Source of the DNA: Sphagnum magellanicum
Taxonomy: Eukaryota > Streptophyta > Sphagnopsida > Sphagnales > Sphagnaceae
NCBI GenBank assembly: GCA_021904315.1
Contig: CM038909.1
Span: 20,808,212 to 20,872,211 of the forward strand
Reading direction: 5' to 3'
Length of the DNA: 64,000 nt
The position numbers and the translations under genes were made by a program. Under the pieces are notes generated by a model. That model saw only the letters and a program-made list of their open reading frames with translations. It was not told where the DNA came from and searched no databases. Positions 49,910-63,474 of the stretch are shown in pieces (position 1 is the first letter of the stretch; every line of letters starts with the position of its first letter).

Positions 49910-51345
49910 TGAAAGGAGCCTGATTATTTTTGTTGCGTTTTTGGGTTTATTTGGCAAAATCGAGCATTGGGTACGTAAGGGCGGTGCATGATCTTCAAGC
50001 CCGCAAGCGCGCGCCACGAATCCGGCGGAAAGAAAAACAGCAGCCTCGCCACCTGCTGTTGCTGCTGCCGCCGCCCCCGCTGCTTACTCCTGTTGCTGCT
50101 GCAGAAGCTGGGCCACCGCGAATTCAATTTGTAAGTACATCATCATCTTTGTTTGCCGAGAAAAAAAAGAGTTTAGTTGATTAGTGGACAAACCAAAATG
50201 GAAGCAGCTTTCCAAGTAGCAGAAGTAGCAGCGGAACAGGGAAGAAGATACTGACTGACTGACTGCCTGACGTGTAAGGGAGATTTTTGAGAACGTCTCG
50301 TCTGGAACAGTGTCGGTCGTTCAGACGACGACGTCGACGAAGCAGATGTAAAAGAACTAGAAGAAGAAGAAGAAGAAAATGAGCTCAGGAGGCGGAGGAG
50401 GAAGAAGGAGTGTCGTAGTAGTATTCGTTGTCGACTTTTCCTCATTTTGCTCTCTCGGTTCAAGATCTGCTTTTCTCGGTGCTGGCTGCCTTTCTTTGGT
50501 CTCTGGTAGTGTTATACCGTAAGTATTACTACTAATACGCGATTCTTTTTGTTTCTAAGTACTTCAATTTGCAGTTTCTTGTTGTTGTTGTTGTTGCTCT
50601 GCATCGCAATCTCTCTTCGTGGTTCTTAAATCAATTCGTGACGATTTCCTTCAATTTGCAGTTTTCTTTTTTGTTGTTGTTGCTCTGCATCGCAATCTTT
50701 CTTCGTGTTCTTCGAATCAATTCGCGGCGATTTCCTTCAATTTGCAGTTTTCTTGTGGTTGTTGCTCTAGACCGCAATCTCTCTTCGTGTTCTTCCAACC
50801 AACGGTTTCCCTCAATTTGCAGTTTCTTGTTGTTGTTGCTTTGCATCGCAATCTCTCTCTCTTCGTGTTCTTCTAATCAATTCGCGAAGACGATAAATTC
50901 CTTCCACCTCGTGCACCGTTATTCTCACGATTTGTTTCCATCGTTACAGTCCCTCGATAAAAAATTCCGTTAATCGCACTAGATACGTTCTCCATCGACT
51001 CCGTGCTTCTTTTTTGTTTCGCTCTTTTTGCCTTCTGCGCAGAGCCTTACGAAGATAAGTTCGTGCTCGGAATAGAATTGCCGTTCGGCAGTTCAGAGCT
51101 CGCTGCTTCGGGAGCTCGTTCGCTCAGTACTTTGTTTCCCGCCAATTGTCGCTCATTTCAAGCCCGTCTTCGATTAGAAATCTCGTTGTGATCATCGCTG
51201 TTCCTCTCGACGTTCTCTTGCTTTGCAAATCCAAAACAAACGCCTGCCTACCGTCTCAGATCCTTCATAATTGTTGACGTCTGTTTTTTTTGTCCTCCTT
51301 CAGACTGTTGCACAATTTGGAGCACACTTTCTTTACCATCGAAGT
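49910..51345 (+). promoter_or_regulatory. Promoter and long intron-bearing 5' leader of the 148-aa gene
   Basis: GC- and CT-rich sequence with splice signals on the plus strand: donors TTT|GTAAGTA at about 50131 and ACC|GTAAGT at 50519. Acceptor-like CAGs end at 50574, 50661, 50747 and 50822, and a strong one, TTTGTCCTCCTTCAG, ends at 51303. The exon from 51304 would carry the start codon at 51346. A 46-codon upstream ORF (ATG at 50379) ends exactly at the 50519 donor if unspliced. CAG/GCC and GAA triplet tracts occur at 50040-50105 and 50358-50378. Confidence 0.5.
50563..50885 (+). repeat. Four tandem units each carrying a 3'-splice-site-like TTTGCAG
   Basis: Units start at 50563, 50650, 50736 and 50811 with TTCAATTTGCAG (CTCAATTTGCAG in the fourth). 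They continue with a GTT run, GCTCTGCATCGCAATCTCTC, TTCGTG and AATCAATTCG. Spacing is 87, 86 and 75 bp. Each unit presents a pyrimidine-rich stretch followed by CAG. The GTT run differs in length among units. Confidence 0.85.
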
Positions 51346-51792
51346 ATGGCCGACGTAGACATGTCGACCACGTTCGAACAGGGAACAACACCATTCTACG
51401 ATCCTTACTACAGACCTGGGACGCCGAAGACGCAGTCGGAGGAAACCATGATGCGATGGTACGACGACTTCAGTGTGTTTAATCTGTTGCACTTCCCCAA
51501 ATCCAAGGTCCTCTCCTTCGATATCTCAATGCTCTCGCCGGCGGGACAAGAGGAGGAAGCGAGTCCTTATGTCTCCAGACAAAAGAGAAGCGGAGTCCTG
51601 GTGGCGGCGAAGAAATGGAATAATAATACGCAGGCTCAGGGAGCGGAGAGTCTTGTTGTCAAGACTAATACGCTGGAGTATGTCAATTCTTCGGCAGCTG
51701 CAGGAACCCCCGACGATAAAGGGACAACAGGCGACGACGCAACAGTGAAGAACCACGTTGCGAAGAAGGACATGACAAGTGACCACCTCTAA
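51346..51792 (+). CDS. Hypothetical protein, 148 aa, unrecognised
   Basis: ATG at 51346, stop TAA at 51790-51792. The frame is open further upstream but without an ATG, and a strong acceptor at 51303 places the ATG just inside a new exon. The N-terminal part has a compact aromatic stretch (FEQGTTPFYDPYYRPGTP) and WYDDFSVFNLLHFPKSKVL, while the C-terminal half is Ser/Thr/Asn/Lys/Asp-rich and probably disordered. There is no signal peptide or membrane helix. I do not recognise a domain. Base composition and CpG content match the leader and contrast with the AT-rich surroundings, and the leader architecture resembles that of the 480-aa gene, so it is likely a real gene. It might be the first coding exon of a longer gene, since no homolog length is known to me. 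Confidence 0.65.
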   Translation: MADVDMSTTFEQGTTPFYDPYYRPGTPKTQSEETMMRWYDDFSVFNLLHFPKSKVLSFDISMLSPAGQEEEASPYVSRQKRSGVLVAAKKWNNNTQAQGAESLVVKTNTLEYVNSSAAAGTPDDKGTTGDDATVKNHVAKKDMTSDHL

Positions 51793-52740
51793 CTAGCAGT
51801 GTGTTCTTGAAACCCTTGCAATGAATAGACTTTCCAGTTCAGCTGTGCAGAGGAGCTGGTCCGGGAGCAGAGTTCTACCTTTCCATGTGAAGTGGACCAT
51901 CATGTCCATTATCAAAAGATTACTTCAGAACTTGTGATCGGCAGTAGCAAAGAGTAAGCTTGCAACCAATCATCCTAGCAAAACTGTAAGATTTTCTCCC
52001 AGCTATAATACTAGTCATGGTCTGAACTCAGGGATCTTCCTTCCTTGTAGACTAAGAAGTCCTGTACTGACTGCAGGCACTCCCCTGTATACATACATTA
52101 CATGATCACATGTAAAGGAGATTTCTTTTGTGTAAAGTCTGGTGCAATTTCAGTACTGGGAATTAATTTTTCCAGTTTCTGAGCTTTTCCATTTTGCAAC
52201 TGCAGCTGTCCACCCCGGCATGAAGTTTTGGAGTTGTGATGAGTTCTGGAAGGTGGTGCTTAATTTAGGTCATCAATTTGCAATTACCAGAAAGAACAAT
52301 TGATTGCTTATTGCAGATGGGTTGATGCAAGTTGCATCCTGGCAGCATGTATAACAAGGATAGATGTTTCTTCAATTAAGATCTTAAATTACTTATGCTG
52401 AAGCAAGTGGGAGTGAATGCCTGGTGAATTCTGAGGAATTTTATGCGATTTGTTAGTGATGAAGTTCTGTTGTTGTGATTGCACTATTGATGTATGTACC
52501 AGCTAGTCTTGATTTTTTACACTGTAAATTTGTGTTTGAGCTCTGTTGGAAGGTATAATATGGTGCTTGACCACAACGCAAGAGACGTCCTTGGACAACA
52601 AAACCTGTGTGAGTACCAAAAACCTGGCTTCTTTGCTTCATCAAATGCTTTCTGAACCTGAATTCAAAAGGCAGTCTCTAGGGTGAACTTTTCCTGTTTC
52701 AAAAATTGGGAATACAAAGTCTAGGTTCTTTGTTGTAGTA
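51793..52740 (+). other. Probable 3' UTR/downstream region of the 148-aa gene
   Basis: Sequence remains moderately GC-rich to about 52.7 kb and then turns AT-rich, which suits a long 3' UTR or untranslated exons. No further coding frame and no certain polyadenylation signal. Confidence 0.35.
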
Positions 52741-53089
52741 CTATTGGAAGCAGTCTAACTGGATATATATGTGTGTGCAATTGCAAAAACTTTCCTTGCT
52801 GCTGTTTTGCAAACTGCAGCTGATTTGAAACTATCTTTGTATCTTTTCTTCTTTAAGACTTCAATTGCAGTTCTTACTTTGGAGATTTTCCATTTTGCAA
52901 TTGTTGTTGTCCTCACAACATAGATTCCCTTTTTGAAACTTATTCGTTTTTTTTCACAAAAAGAGAGTCCAGGATTTATGACAAGAAAGATGAATTTATT
53001 ATTAAACACAACAAACATTAGTGACAGTGCAAGAAAATTTGTGACAGTGCAAGGATTGTGTGGGTGACACATCAATGGCGCATTATCAC

Positions 53090-56000
53090 ATGCATGAAAT
53101 CATTTCCATTTTTTGAAAACACAAGTTTGACACGCACTATTGTCACTGCAACTCTTATTTTTCAAAGCTTCTTGACAAATCAAGGAATTTATGGAGTTAC
53201 ATCAGTTTCCACTTGTAAAAGTTCAATTTGTTTGATGAATTTTATAAGGTTGATAACTTAATGAAATTGAGCTTGTTTACAACACAATGACATAATTGAG
53301 TGTATACTTACAGTGGTAATTAATCTACTTGCCACCATAATAACTCCCAAAAATTGATGATTTAATTTCTTTTCATTTTCAAGTTGTATCAAGTGTTGTG
53401 TGCTCTATTATAGCATCATTTCCCAACTCTATTGAAACTAACAATGTGACATAAATAAAAACATGCACACCAAAACCATAGTCATTCCATGGGACAATCC
53501 CACGAACACAACCTATTTAAAACCTTGTTCACATTGAAATGGGTATTAACATAGAAAACAAGTGACTTTATCATGAGAGGCTTTGTCATCAAATAATGTT
53601 TGACATAAAAAATTTCAAGAACATGTCATGGAAATGTTCTCATTATTATGAACCCAAGTTAAATGGGTTAAGAATTTGTTAGCTTTTAAACAAGGAGGAG
53701 TTTTTGAAATCATTTAAAATTTTTGTATTAGTAAATCATATTTACAAATTCAAATTTAGTTCCACAATATTTAAAGCCATACATGCCCATTTGCCTTTCC
53801 TTCAGCCTCATACATGTAAAAAAACCATGTTGTGTATAAACAAATTTGAGTTTGTTTTATTTTATTTTTATTTTTAGAAAAATCTCGTAAAAGGTCTTTG
53901 CAGTATGTGCACATAACACAAAATATTTAGATGCTCTAAACAAATATTGACAATGGATGAACAAAATTTGGATGAAAAGAGTTGGCAAAGCTTTCCTCCT
54001 AATTCTTCCATTTCATTTTGCTTTCACAATGTTTCATTTTGAGGATTTCACAACTTTCAATTAATGGAGTTTCTTTTGTTTCATTGTGGGTTTTGGGCTT
54101 TCAATGAGGGGCATTTTGCTACTATGAATAGTGGGTCTACATAGGGAGAAAAATATATTAAAAATTTCCATCATGTGGTTGTCAACTAGAAAGTTTTATG
54201 AATGTGGTCCTTGAAAAATAATAAAATAATAATAATTTAGGCCATGAAGTGCCTTTTGCATCTAGTGACCAATATGGCATTGTGGATAATTTGTGCATAA
54301 GTTAATGTTATGTATTTCTAACCATCATTAGTTGTTGTATTGAAAGAATCCAAATGCATGTGTATGTCATACATCATCAATAATTCATAATCATCACAAA
54401 TTGAAATATATGAATATTTTGATGAATTTATAAATTTGTGCACCACAATTTATGCACAATCTATTATTTGTTTTCACAAGACATAAAATGTGAGACATTC
54501 AAAAGTTATGATCATGATTGATGTCTCCATAATGTTGTAAATTTGAATCCACAAAACCATATTGATCCACATAGAAATTTTCATGTTCTAGAGAAGCCAA
54601 TAAAAATATTTTTTCTCTTGTTCTAATGTGAGACAAAGTTTGTTAGGTCTTGTTTTTTAACATTAGTATGATAAATAATCAATTCATCTAACACAACAAT
54701 ATTTGGGAATGATGGATGGTTTTTGTTCTTGAAAGTTGAATTGCAAATTAAATATTTATTATGATAAATGATTGAGTTTTATCAACTTTTATATCTTTAA
54801 TGATATGTTCCATCGGTGTCCATTTTGATGGAATGTTGTTATATATATATATATAGTTAGTGTTTTAATTTTAAAATTTTGAAACATTATCCAATATATT
54901 ATGATTTTTTCATTATATGTTGTTGATGATTTAAAGATGCCATCAATTCCATTCATTAGACCATTAGATATTACATAATCACTAGCACAAAATTCAACTA
55001 TCGCAACTTTTTTAAATATGAATCATAGAATGTAAAAGAATAGTTTTGCTTAAATCATTTGAAAATTTGTAAGATGACATGCATGATGGTTGATTAATGT
55101 CCATTGCTTTGAAAATAAATGAACTTGATATGTTAATGAACATTTTTTCATTATGTTTTTGCATAAGTTTATTTGTATAAAACAAATATGGAATAATAAA
55201 ATTATTGGATGGTTGTTTATAACAAATTGAATTTATAAACCGATGTTTTTGTACGTTAAATGGCAATATGAAATTTATTCAAAGTTCATAAGAAAAGAAT
55301 ATTAAATTGTCACATAATTTTATTTATGTCATAACATTGAACATATGTTTTCAAAAAATTTGGTGTTAAGCCCTAACATTATTTTTGATATTTTGAAACA
55401 TCTAACCATCATCCACTAGGGGTGTTTGATAGAAATCACATGTCATGATAAGATTAAGACCATCAAAGAATGTGTTTTGGACATGTTTTTTGGACATTGA
55501 CTTATTGTTTATAATGTTAAACATTCTAACATCAACAAATGATATTTTATTTGTCACAAATTGCAATTATTCATATCAACATGTAAGCCTATTTAATGAT
55601 TCGATAATAAGTTTTGTAAATTGGATAAAGAGTGAACAAATATGTCTAAAGTTGAATGTTTTGTTAAACCATCGGTATTGAATGCAACTTTACTTCTGAA
55701 TGGTGTGAACACATCCTCGGTCTATGTTGTGTTCAAATATGTGTTTTATTTTATAATCATAAGTTGGATTAAAAATTCAATTTATTCAATAAGGACTTAC
55801 AATTCAAAGAAATTTAATTTTTGTGATTTTTGGTTTGATCCATTATGTGATTGAATCACAAAATAAAATTGTAATTATATTGTTCAATATTGATAATGTT
55901 TAATAGAAATTGCACAATGTGAATCATTTATGTCATAATTTGTAAATTGTCATTCCAAATATTAATTTGATGCAATACTTTTGATTTTGAATCAACTAAA

Positions 56001-59000
56001 TTGTATTTTTTTAATATATTTGTTTATGACATTTTGTAGTTATTTTTTTAGAAAAAATCATGTAATTGACAATACATCATATCATGTGACATTATTTCCA
56101 AGTTCTAATTTTTTTGAATTTTTAAATGGTGAATAAAATAGAAATGTTCTATCAATCAATTTTCAATATCTTTATATATATCATAATTTACAACCTAATA
56201 ATTTTGGGTTTGTAACATTCAAAGATTTTTTTTAATGTTATAAAAAAAAACTTTAATACTCATAATACTCATAATAATTCATAATGATTAGGATGATTAA
56301 TTTATTTGTGTATGATTGATGAACACATTATATTAGTTGAATTTGGTTCTAATTGATTTAATGCAACTTATGGTTTTAATTCAAAAACATATTTTTTGAA
56401 ATTGTTTTTTTGATAAATTGACGTGTACAAGATAAATGATATAATGGTAATAAAGTTAAAGGTAAACAACAAGTTGAACAACCATTGGTTGAACATTAAA
56501 AAATAATTCCCAAAAGTTTGAATTTTTGAATTTGCATATATTTTATTTTCAATGAATTTTTGTATGATAGAATGTAATTTAGATGTTATCAATTTATTTA
56601 TTTTTGGCATGTATGATGTGCAATCTATTATATCACATGTATGGGTTTAATATAAATTGAATATTTCCATTTGCAAATCACAAATGAATGACAAGAATCC
56701 AAAAATTCAAAAGAATGATAAAACTTCATTTTCTTTTAAATCTTTCAAATATTGAAAATATTTATTTATTTCAAGAGGTTCTAAGATTTTTGTTCCACAC
56801 ATGGGAGGCAATGGGTAATGAAATTTATAAACAACATGGTTTTTTGTCTTATATGTATATTGTATGTTGATGTTGTTGGGCACTTTTCAATGGATTTGGT
56901 AATAATAACACATCACAAAAAATATACATATTTACAAACCATTCCATTTTTTCATTTGTGTGCTCTATACATAGGTGCATTTTTACTCCTTAAAACTCCA
57001 TGGTCATATTCACTACCACAATTTTGGAATTTTGTGACAAGAACAAATTGAAAATAGATCCAAAAAAAAATGATCCTTCATCATAAATTTACAAAATGAT
57101 TTTTTATGATTGTAATATCTCACATATGTAATAGGGTCAATTTGTATCAATTTTATTATGTGCATGGATTGAAGGTCTTTTATTTTATTTGGGAAATTTA
57201 ATCTTCTAGTAGTAATGCACTATGTATAACTTTAATGAAAATAACCAACGATATTTTAACAAATGTAAAAATCATAAAGAATGTTGAAAGACCAAATTAT
57301 CAAATCATTACAACCTTTCAAAACAATCAAGTGAATTACACAAGTTTTCACAATTAAAGTAATGTACGTATGATTTGAAAATATTATCCAAGTTTAGTTT
57401 ATCCCAAAAGCTTTTGAGGTTTTATCATAATACAATTTTCCTTTCCATATTTGCACCAAACCGAAACTTATGATTTTTTTGGATGGAAACCTTAGCTATT
57501 TTTAAAAAAGGGTTTGAAATATTGGTTGAAAAATCCCTAGATTTATGAAGCAATTCCCATTAAGCTATTTGTTAATATGAAAATCCTTTAAAATTTTGTC
57601 AAGGTTGTTCCTAAAATAATGTTAAAAATTTTAATTCTTGAATGTTTATTTTAAAATAAACCTAAAGGATGAAAACTTTGACTTGGGGCAATAAAGTATA
57701 TAGTATTTTCATAATCCTTATTTTTGAAAAACCCAAAAAATTATGTATCATTGAATTTGTTTGTGTATAATGTTTTGTTCACATTTAGAAATTAAATCAT
57801 TTGATGATGAATTATCACAAGTATGAGTTTGAAATTTTGACTTTATATACAAATAAACAAAAAATTCCATTGATGATGAATTGTAACATTCAAATTACAA
57901 TTTGTCTCATTAAAGACACCCTAGACCTCCACCATTTTGGGTGTTTGTCCATCATTATTGTTACCTTCCTTGGTTACAACTCCAATCTAACGACCATTTG
58001 CAAAATAAATAAATAAAAATTATAATCTTATATATCAAAGAAAATAACTACATCTATTTGCAAAAATAAACAAAGGAAAACAAAAGAAAATATACAATGT
58101 CACCGCCATGTTTCAAACAACATTATCTTTCGTTCCAACCAAAAAAACATCTTTTTCACACAATTCCTCACCTAAAATTCCAGAAAATAACCACAAGAAA
58201 AAATGATCCATCCAAACTCCTTTTCCACAAACACAATAGGAATGGGCTTAACCCCAATAAGTTCTTCATCACCCATATATACATGGGTATTTCAGAATGA
58301 ATTGGTTTTAAACTCCGTCACAAATCCCTAGTTAATGGCAAACTAATGCCAACCACCCTATCATTAAAAATTAATTATTTTAATTGTTTCATTCTATAGT
58401 AAATCATAGATGATAAGTCCACACCTATTATTAGTAGCTAAAAGTTATTTAGAAGTCCTCTAGATTAACTAAACTATAAAATTTATCCATTAACTCATAT
58501 TTTTCATTGAAATTCCATTCCAAAATTAACCTCTAATTATTCTACTTTAGAGGTAATTTTTTGTGATGTTATTTATTTTCAATTAACGCATTTGGACTAA
58601 ATCTTTTAAAGGAAGCATCACCATGTTTAGACAAACATTTCTTGACATATAAAATGATTTATATTCAAAACATCACTTTAAAAACATTCCTATTGTTGTT
58701 TCATCATATGGTAGATGCTAATATAAATTGAGTTTGATGCACATTTTGAAGGACATTAATAACATTGTCATGCATTTTATATTGCCCATAGCCATAAATT
58801 TTATAAATTTGAGCAAAAGAAAAAAGTGGTGAAATAGGACTTTTTTTAAACATGTTAAGTTTTTAATCGATGGAATTATTTTATTTATGGATATTTTATT
58901 TTATTTTATTTTATTTTCACTGATATTGTGTAAACAATTTGTACATATATATAATGTTGAACTAATTTTTATTTGAATTTGAAAATATATAGAAAGTTAT

Positions 59001-59070
59001 TGTGATAATTTATTTGAAATATATATATATAAAGAAACATAATGTTTTAGAACAAAAACATGGAATTTCG
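53090..59070. other. AT-rich spacer
   Basis: No gene, RNA or element supportable. Simple repeats include (TA)n at 54838-54856 and TTTTA units at about 58892-58918. Short frames of 60-85 codons lack any domain character. Confidence 0.6.
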
Positions 59071-59077
59071 GGAACAT

Positions 59078-59985
59078 CACTAAAAGAAATCTTGTCATTT
59101 GCAACCAAGAAATAAATGATTAAATGTCCTAAACAACTAGTAATTAATTATAATAATAGGATATTATTTCAAATCCTACGAGTAAAAAGTTGTAGTCATA
59201 TATTAGTGGTGCATTTGACTTGTAAACGATGACATGGTAATAGGATGGATGATGTCATATTTTCATTACAAGTTTTTATCCATATGGCATACATGATTAA
59301 TGACAAAATGACGTGGATATTCAAAATATCATATGAAAATATGACTAAGATAAAATCATTTCAAATATAATTAAAAATGACTATGCAAATGATGTGGACA
59401 AAATGATGTGTCATTACATATATAATGTGATCATGGAATTACTTTGCAATGATTCAAAAATGATTATTAGTATATGTTCACACATAAGGAATTAAACATG
59501 TAAGGAACTGATTTCAACCAATATTATACATATAAGTAATATAAAAACTCTAATTATATATATTTAATATACTTGATACATTATGCATTTAAAAATATTT
59601 TATATGAATAAATTAATTGTTACACATTGAAATAAATTTTATTAATAAAAATTACATACTAATTTTTTTTATATTACAATTTTAAAATCAATAGAAATGT
59701 AAGATGTGGTAAATATATAATTTATTTTGACATTATTTTTATCATCAATTTAACTAAAAATTTATATAGTATATGTATATAAATAAATATTACACAATTA
59801 TATTAAAGTATATGTCTTTTATGACTAATGAAAGAAATGTGCCATATCATTAACACATCATGTCTTAAACGACTATTGTCCTCAACAATTTGTTCATAAT
59901 GATTTCAGGGCTATAAGTTTTTTGTCCTTTATGATTGAAATACCAGTCGTAAACTTAGTCATATATTTGAAGATTTCTTCTAGTG
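59078..59985. mobile_element. Non-autonomous CACTA (En/Spm-type) element, 908 bp
   Basis: Left terminus CACTAAAAGAAATCTT (59078-59093); right terminus AAGATTTCTTCTAGTG (59970-59985), whose complement is CACTAGAAGAAATCTT. This gives a 16-bp terminal inverted repeat with one mismatch. It is flanked by a perfect 3-bp duplication CAT (59075-59077 and 59986-59988), the length expected for CACTA elements. Subterminal motifs such as AAACGACTA and AGTCGTAAAC occur near both ends. There is no transposase frame, so it would depend on an autonomous partner. Confidence 0.9.
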
Positions 59986-59989
59986 CATC

Positions 59990-62760
59990 TTCATTTTTTT
60001 ATTATAAAATTTCATTTTTTTTAACATGATATTTCACCTTATTTGGTTGAGTATGATATTTGATGGGAATTGGTTGTTTATTTTATTTTGAATTCCACTA
60101 TATATGTGGTGATTGAACTGTGTCATTTGTAAAATGTTCACATGATTTTTTTAATATGCATACATTTTGTGTGATTCATAATTTGTGATTTTTTTTAACA
60201 TTTGAAATTACGTTAATAAATTTAGATGTTTTTGAGTAAAATGTTAAATTTGAATAAATATTTAATAAATTAAAAACATTATCATCATAAAGTGCTTAAT
60301 CAAAGTTTTTCCTTTTTTTGTGTGTGTGACATTAAGACCAATGATTGGATGGGAATGCTACATTTGAATGTTGGGAATTTGTTAAAATTTTTGTGCAATG
60401 TTTTCCATCTTTTTATAGATGTATTGAATATGATTTCTAATGTGTGTCTTGGTAATATTTGTATTGCAAGAAACATTGAATAATGAAACAACACAACTCA
60501 ATGGTGTCAAATTTTAATTATATTTCAAAATATTCAATAATGCAAGGTGACCATAAGTGGACTATCACAATCCATATTTTCTTGGGTCCAAATTACAATA
60601 ATGTATGTAACTCTTGAATGTAATATGATAATTGTAGAAGAAAGATTTAAATAAATGAAACTAACATTTTAAATTTCTAAATTTGAAATTATTACACCAA
60701 AATCATCAATATTCAACCAAAGATGGACTTTACAACTTAGGGAAAACAATTGCCACAATGCACAACAAAATGATTATGGACTTAATGTTTATAATTAATG
60801 TAGTCCAATATATTCATAACTTTGGGAAATGAAACTTAAAAGGTTTATAACACTTAAGGTTAGAAAATCCAATAAGTCTTTTTTGGGGTGTTACTCCACA
60901 TTAAGGGCCTCAAACATTACAACAATTTACAATGTTCAATTTAGATATTTTAATCTTTTTTTTAAGACCTACCTTTCATAAAGATGTTTAAGATTCATAA
61001 TAGGGTCACTTAAAGTTAGACGTAGAAAATGTTCAAAAGTCTATTAGTGATTTCATTATAAACAATAATACCTTGTTTGCCATACTACTTTGGTTCACTT
61101 GAAGGGATGATAATTGATTATCTAGTAAATAAGATATGTAATTGAAATGACAATTGCCCATTTCATATTTATATGTTGTATCAATGTAATAAATGTTCAA
61201 ATGATGAATGGACAAGATATGATGTAAATGTTTCCATTATTATGAATTTAACATAGATTCATTTTCGATTTCACACAGATACACACACATTGTTTGTTTG
61301 TGTTCAAAATGCTTGTCTTAAAAGAATTACTTCATTTGAAAAACTACTTATGTTGAAAAATTGATTGTATTCCAAATTGCTAGTGTTGAAAACTTGTATT
61401 GAAACATTGTTTATATTAATAAATTCTTCTATTGGAAAACTTCTTGCATTCCAAAATTGTTCACATTTAAGAATAATTTTACACAAAAATTTGATTTGAA
61501 TGTAAAAATTTTCATTGAAAAATGATTTTGCATATAAAACCACAACAAATACAATAAAAAGTTAGCATGTAAGATCTTTTCCTTTATTCTAAAAAGGAAA
61601 ATGGTATAAATATTATATAATATGGGCAACACAAACCAAAATTGTGATGTATTAAAAAGTTTCAAACATATACAAAATATTTATTTTGTGATAAATTAAA
61701 ATGAAATAGTAAATATTATCAACACAAACATGTCATGTGCTTAACTTATTTTTTAATTCAAAATTAGTTTTAATTTATCAAAGTCAAGCTTGCATTTCAA
61801 AATATAATGCACATCATTATCAGCAAGAATTGTCAAAAGTGCCAAAACCAAATCCTCACCACATTAATTACATTTTTTTGGGGGTTGAATTGTTGGATGT
61901 TTTCCTAAAAGCTGATAAAAGAACATGTGAACAAAATTGGAATTACCACAAATGCATATTGAAACTAAGAACTACACCTATTTTTTATGAGGAAAATTGA
62001 AGAATGTAAATTTTGCCATATTTGCAATTATTTCTAGCCATTTGCCTTCAATGGTTAACAACATAGGTTTATTTCTTGTTGCAATAAAAACACAAAGAAA
62101 AATTGATTTTTCAACTTTTAATTTCATATGACAAGCATTACAATGAACATCACCAAATGGAGAAATGATGATATCTACTCAATGACAATTTTGACATACT
62201 TAGTAAAATGGAAGCATAGTAGGGCTCAATATGGACAACATCAAGTCTAGTTATTTGAAGAAAACAAAACTTGCATTTTAGAAAAAATAAGACACCAAAA
62301 AGAGCAAATTGTTGAACCTTAAACCCAAGAGGTCAAATTTTTTTCCCATAAGGGGCAAAGTAAGGTGGTGCAAATTTTTTATAGCTTAGTATTCTCAATA
62401 AGTACCCAAGCTCTTAGGAAGGGGTATTAGCCCAAGTTGAAAATGGTGAAAAACAAATTTTGATATATAAATATCATGTAATCAATAAGAAGGTTCAACA
62501 TGCATTATGAGGGGCTTGGTTTTTTTCTTTTGGTTTTGATGGGAGGGGGATAAACAATGGCATGGGTTCGAACAATGCACCTCATGCCTCATGCACCTAA
62601 ACCTTTCCTTTATGCTTTCATTGATTTTATTATTATATTTAATGTTTACAAACCTTTACAACTTTGTTGAATTAAGCTTTCAAATTTTAATTAATAATTA
62701 TTTTGGAGTTGGTATAAAAAATTTCTCATTTTTCACTCTTCATTGTTTAATGTTTGTATT
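59990..62760. other. AT-rich spacer
   Basis: No supportable gene. A weak periodicity of TTGAAAA(A)TTG and TTCCAAA phrases is seen at 61310-61470. Otherwise nothing identified. Confidence 0.5.
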
Positions 62761-62779
62761 GGTGATGTTTATATAATGG

Positions 62780-63050
62780 CCATCAAGTTGTGTTAATGGT
62801 CTCCAAGTTTTAAACAACCTAACAACCATCAAGTTATTTATTATTTGGGGACTGCTAATACAACTTGGTGGCCACTAAGTTGTATAGAACTTAAGGCAAC
62901 TAACACAATTTGGCACCAACCAAGTTGTATAAAACTTTGAAGTTGTTAATATAACCTAGTAGTCATCAAGTTGTATTAGAACTTGGGGGTCACTAATACT
63001 ATTCAACAACCATTGAATTGCATATGATCCTTGATTTTCTTGGGGGGCCA
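62780..63050. repeat. Minisatellite with palindromic core, period 45-47 bp
   Basis: Units start at 62860, 62905, 62951 and 62998, and a degraded unit lies before them. Each has the shape ACAACTTGGTGGCCACTAAGTTGT, a near-perfect inverted repeat with 12-bp arms, followed by a spacer such as ATTAGAACTTGGGGGTCACTA. Neighbouring units differ in several positions. Confidence 0.7.
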
Positions 63051-63474
63051 TTGTATATATTAAAACTCAACATTTATTATAGTATTTTTGGTAGTTTCAG
63101 TAGTAACCGATCGAATAATTTATTTATTTTGCAAATTTTTAGTTCAATAGTTTTGAAGAATTTGAAATGTACAAAGTAAATATAATAAAACTACCTCCAT
63201 TACCAAACAATTTCAATTGTCTTTTTGGTTGGATTGTCCTCACGAACTTGTACTATCCTAGAAAGGGACATGGTTCAAGTTTGATTATAAATTTTGAATC
63301 ATGAACTTGTACTATATTGGAAAGGGCCAAGGTTTAAGTCTAACTATAATTTTTTGAATTATTCAACATAATAAGCTTTTTTTTGGTTGAAAATTTCAAC
63401 AAAATTAAAAGTAATTCAATTTGTGCCGAAGTTGCCAAGGTATTATGGTATTAGGTTATGTTCCCTACTTTCTT

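Noticed and set aside
50379-50520. 46-codon ATG-initiated frame (Gly/Val/Ser-rich) as a first coding exon of the 148-aa gene
   Set aside because: It ends in a stop at the donor, and splicing to the nearby acceptor-like sites soon runs into stops; kept only as an upstream ORF.
62560-62600. GGGTTCGAAC resembling a tRNA TΨC arm or B box
   Set aside because: No acceptor, D-arm or anticodon stem can be folded around it; probably chance or a decayed SINE fragment at best.
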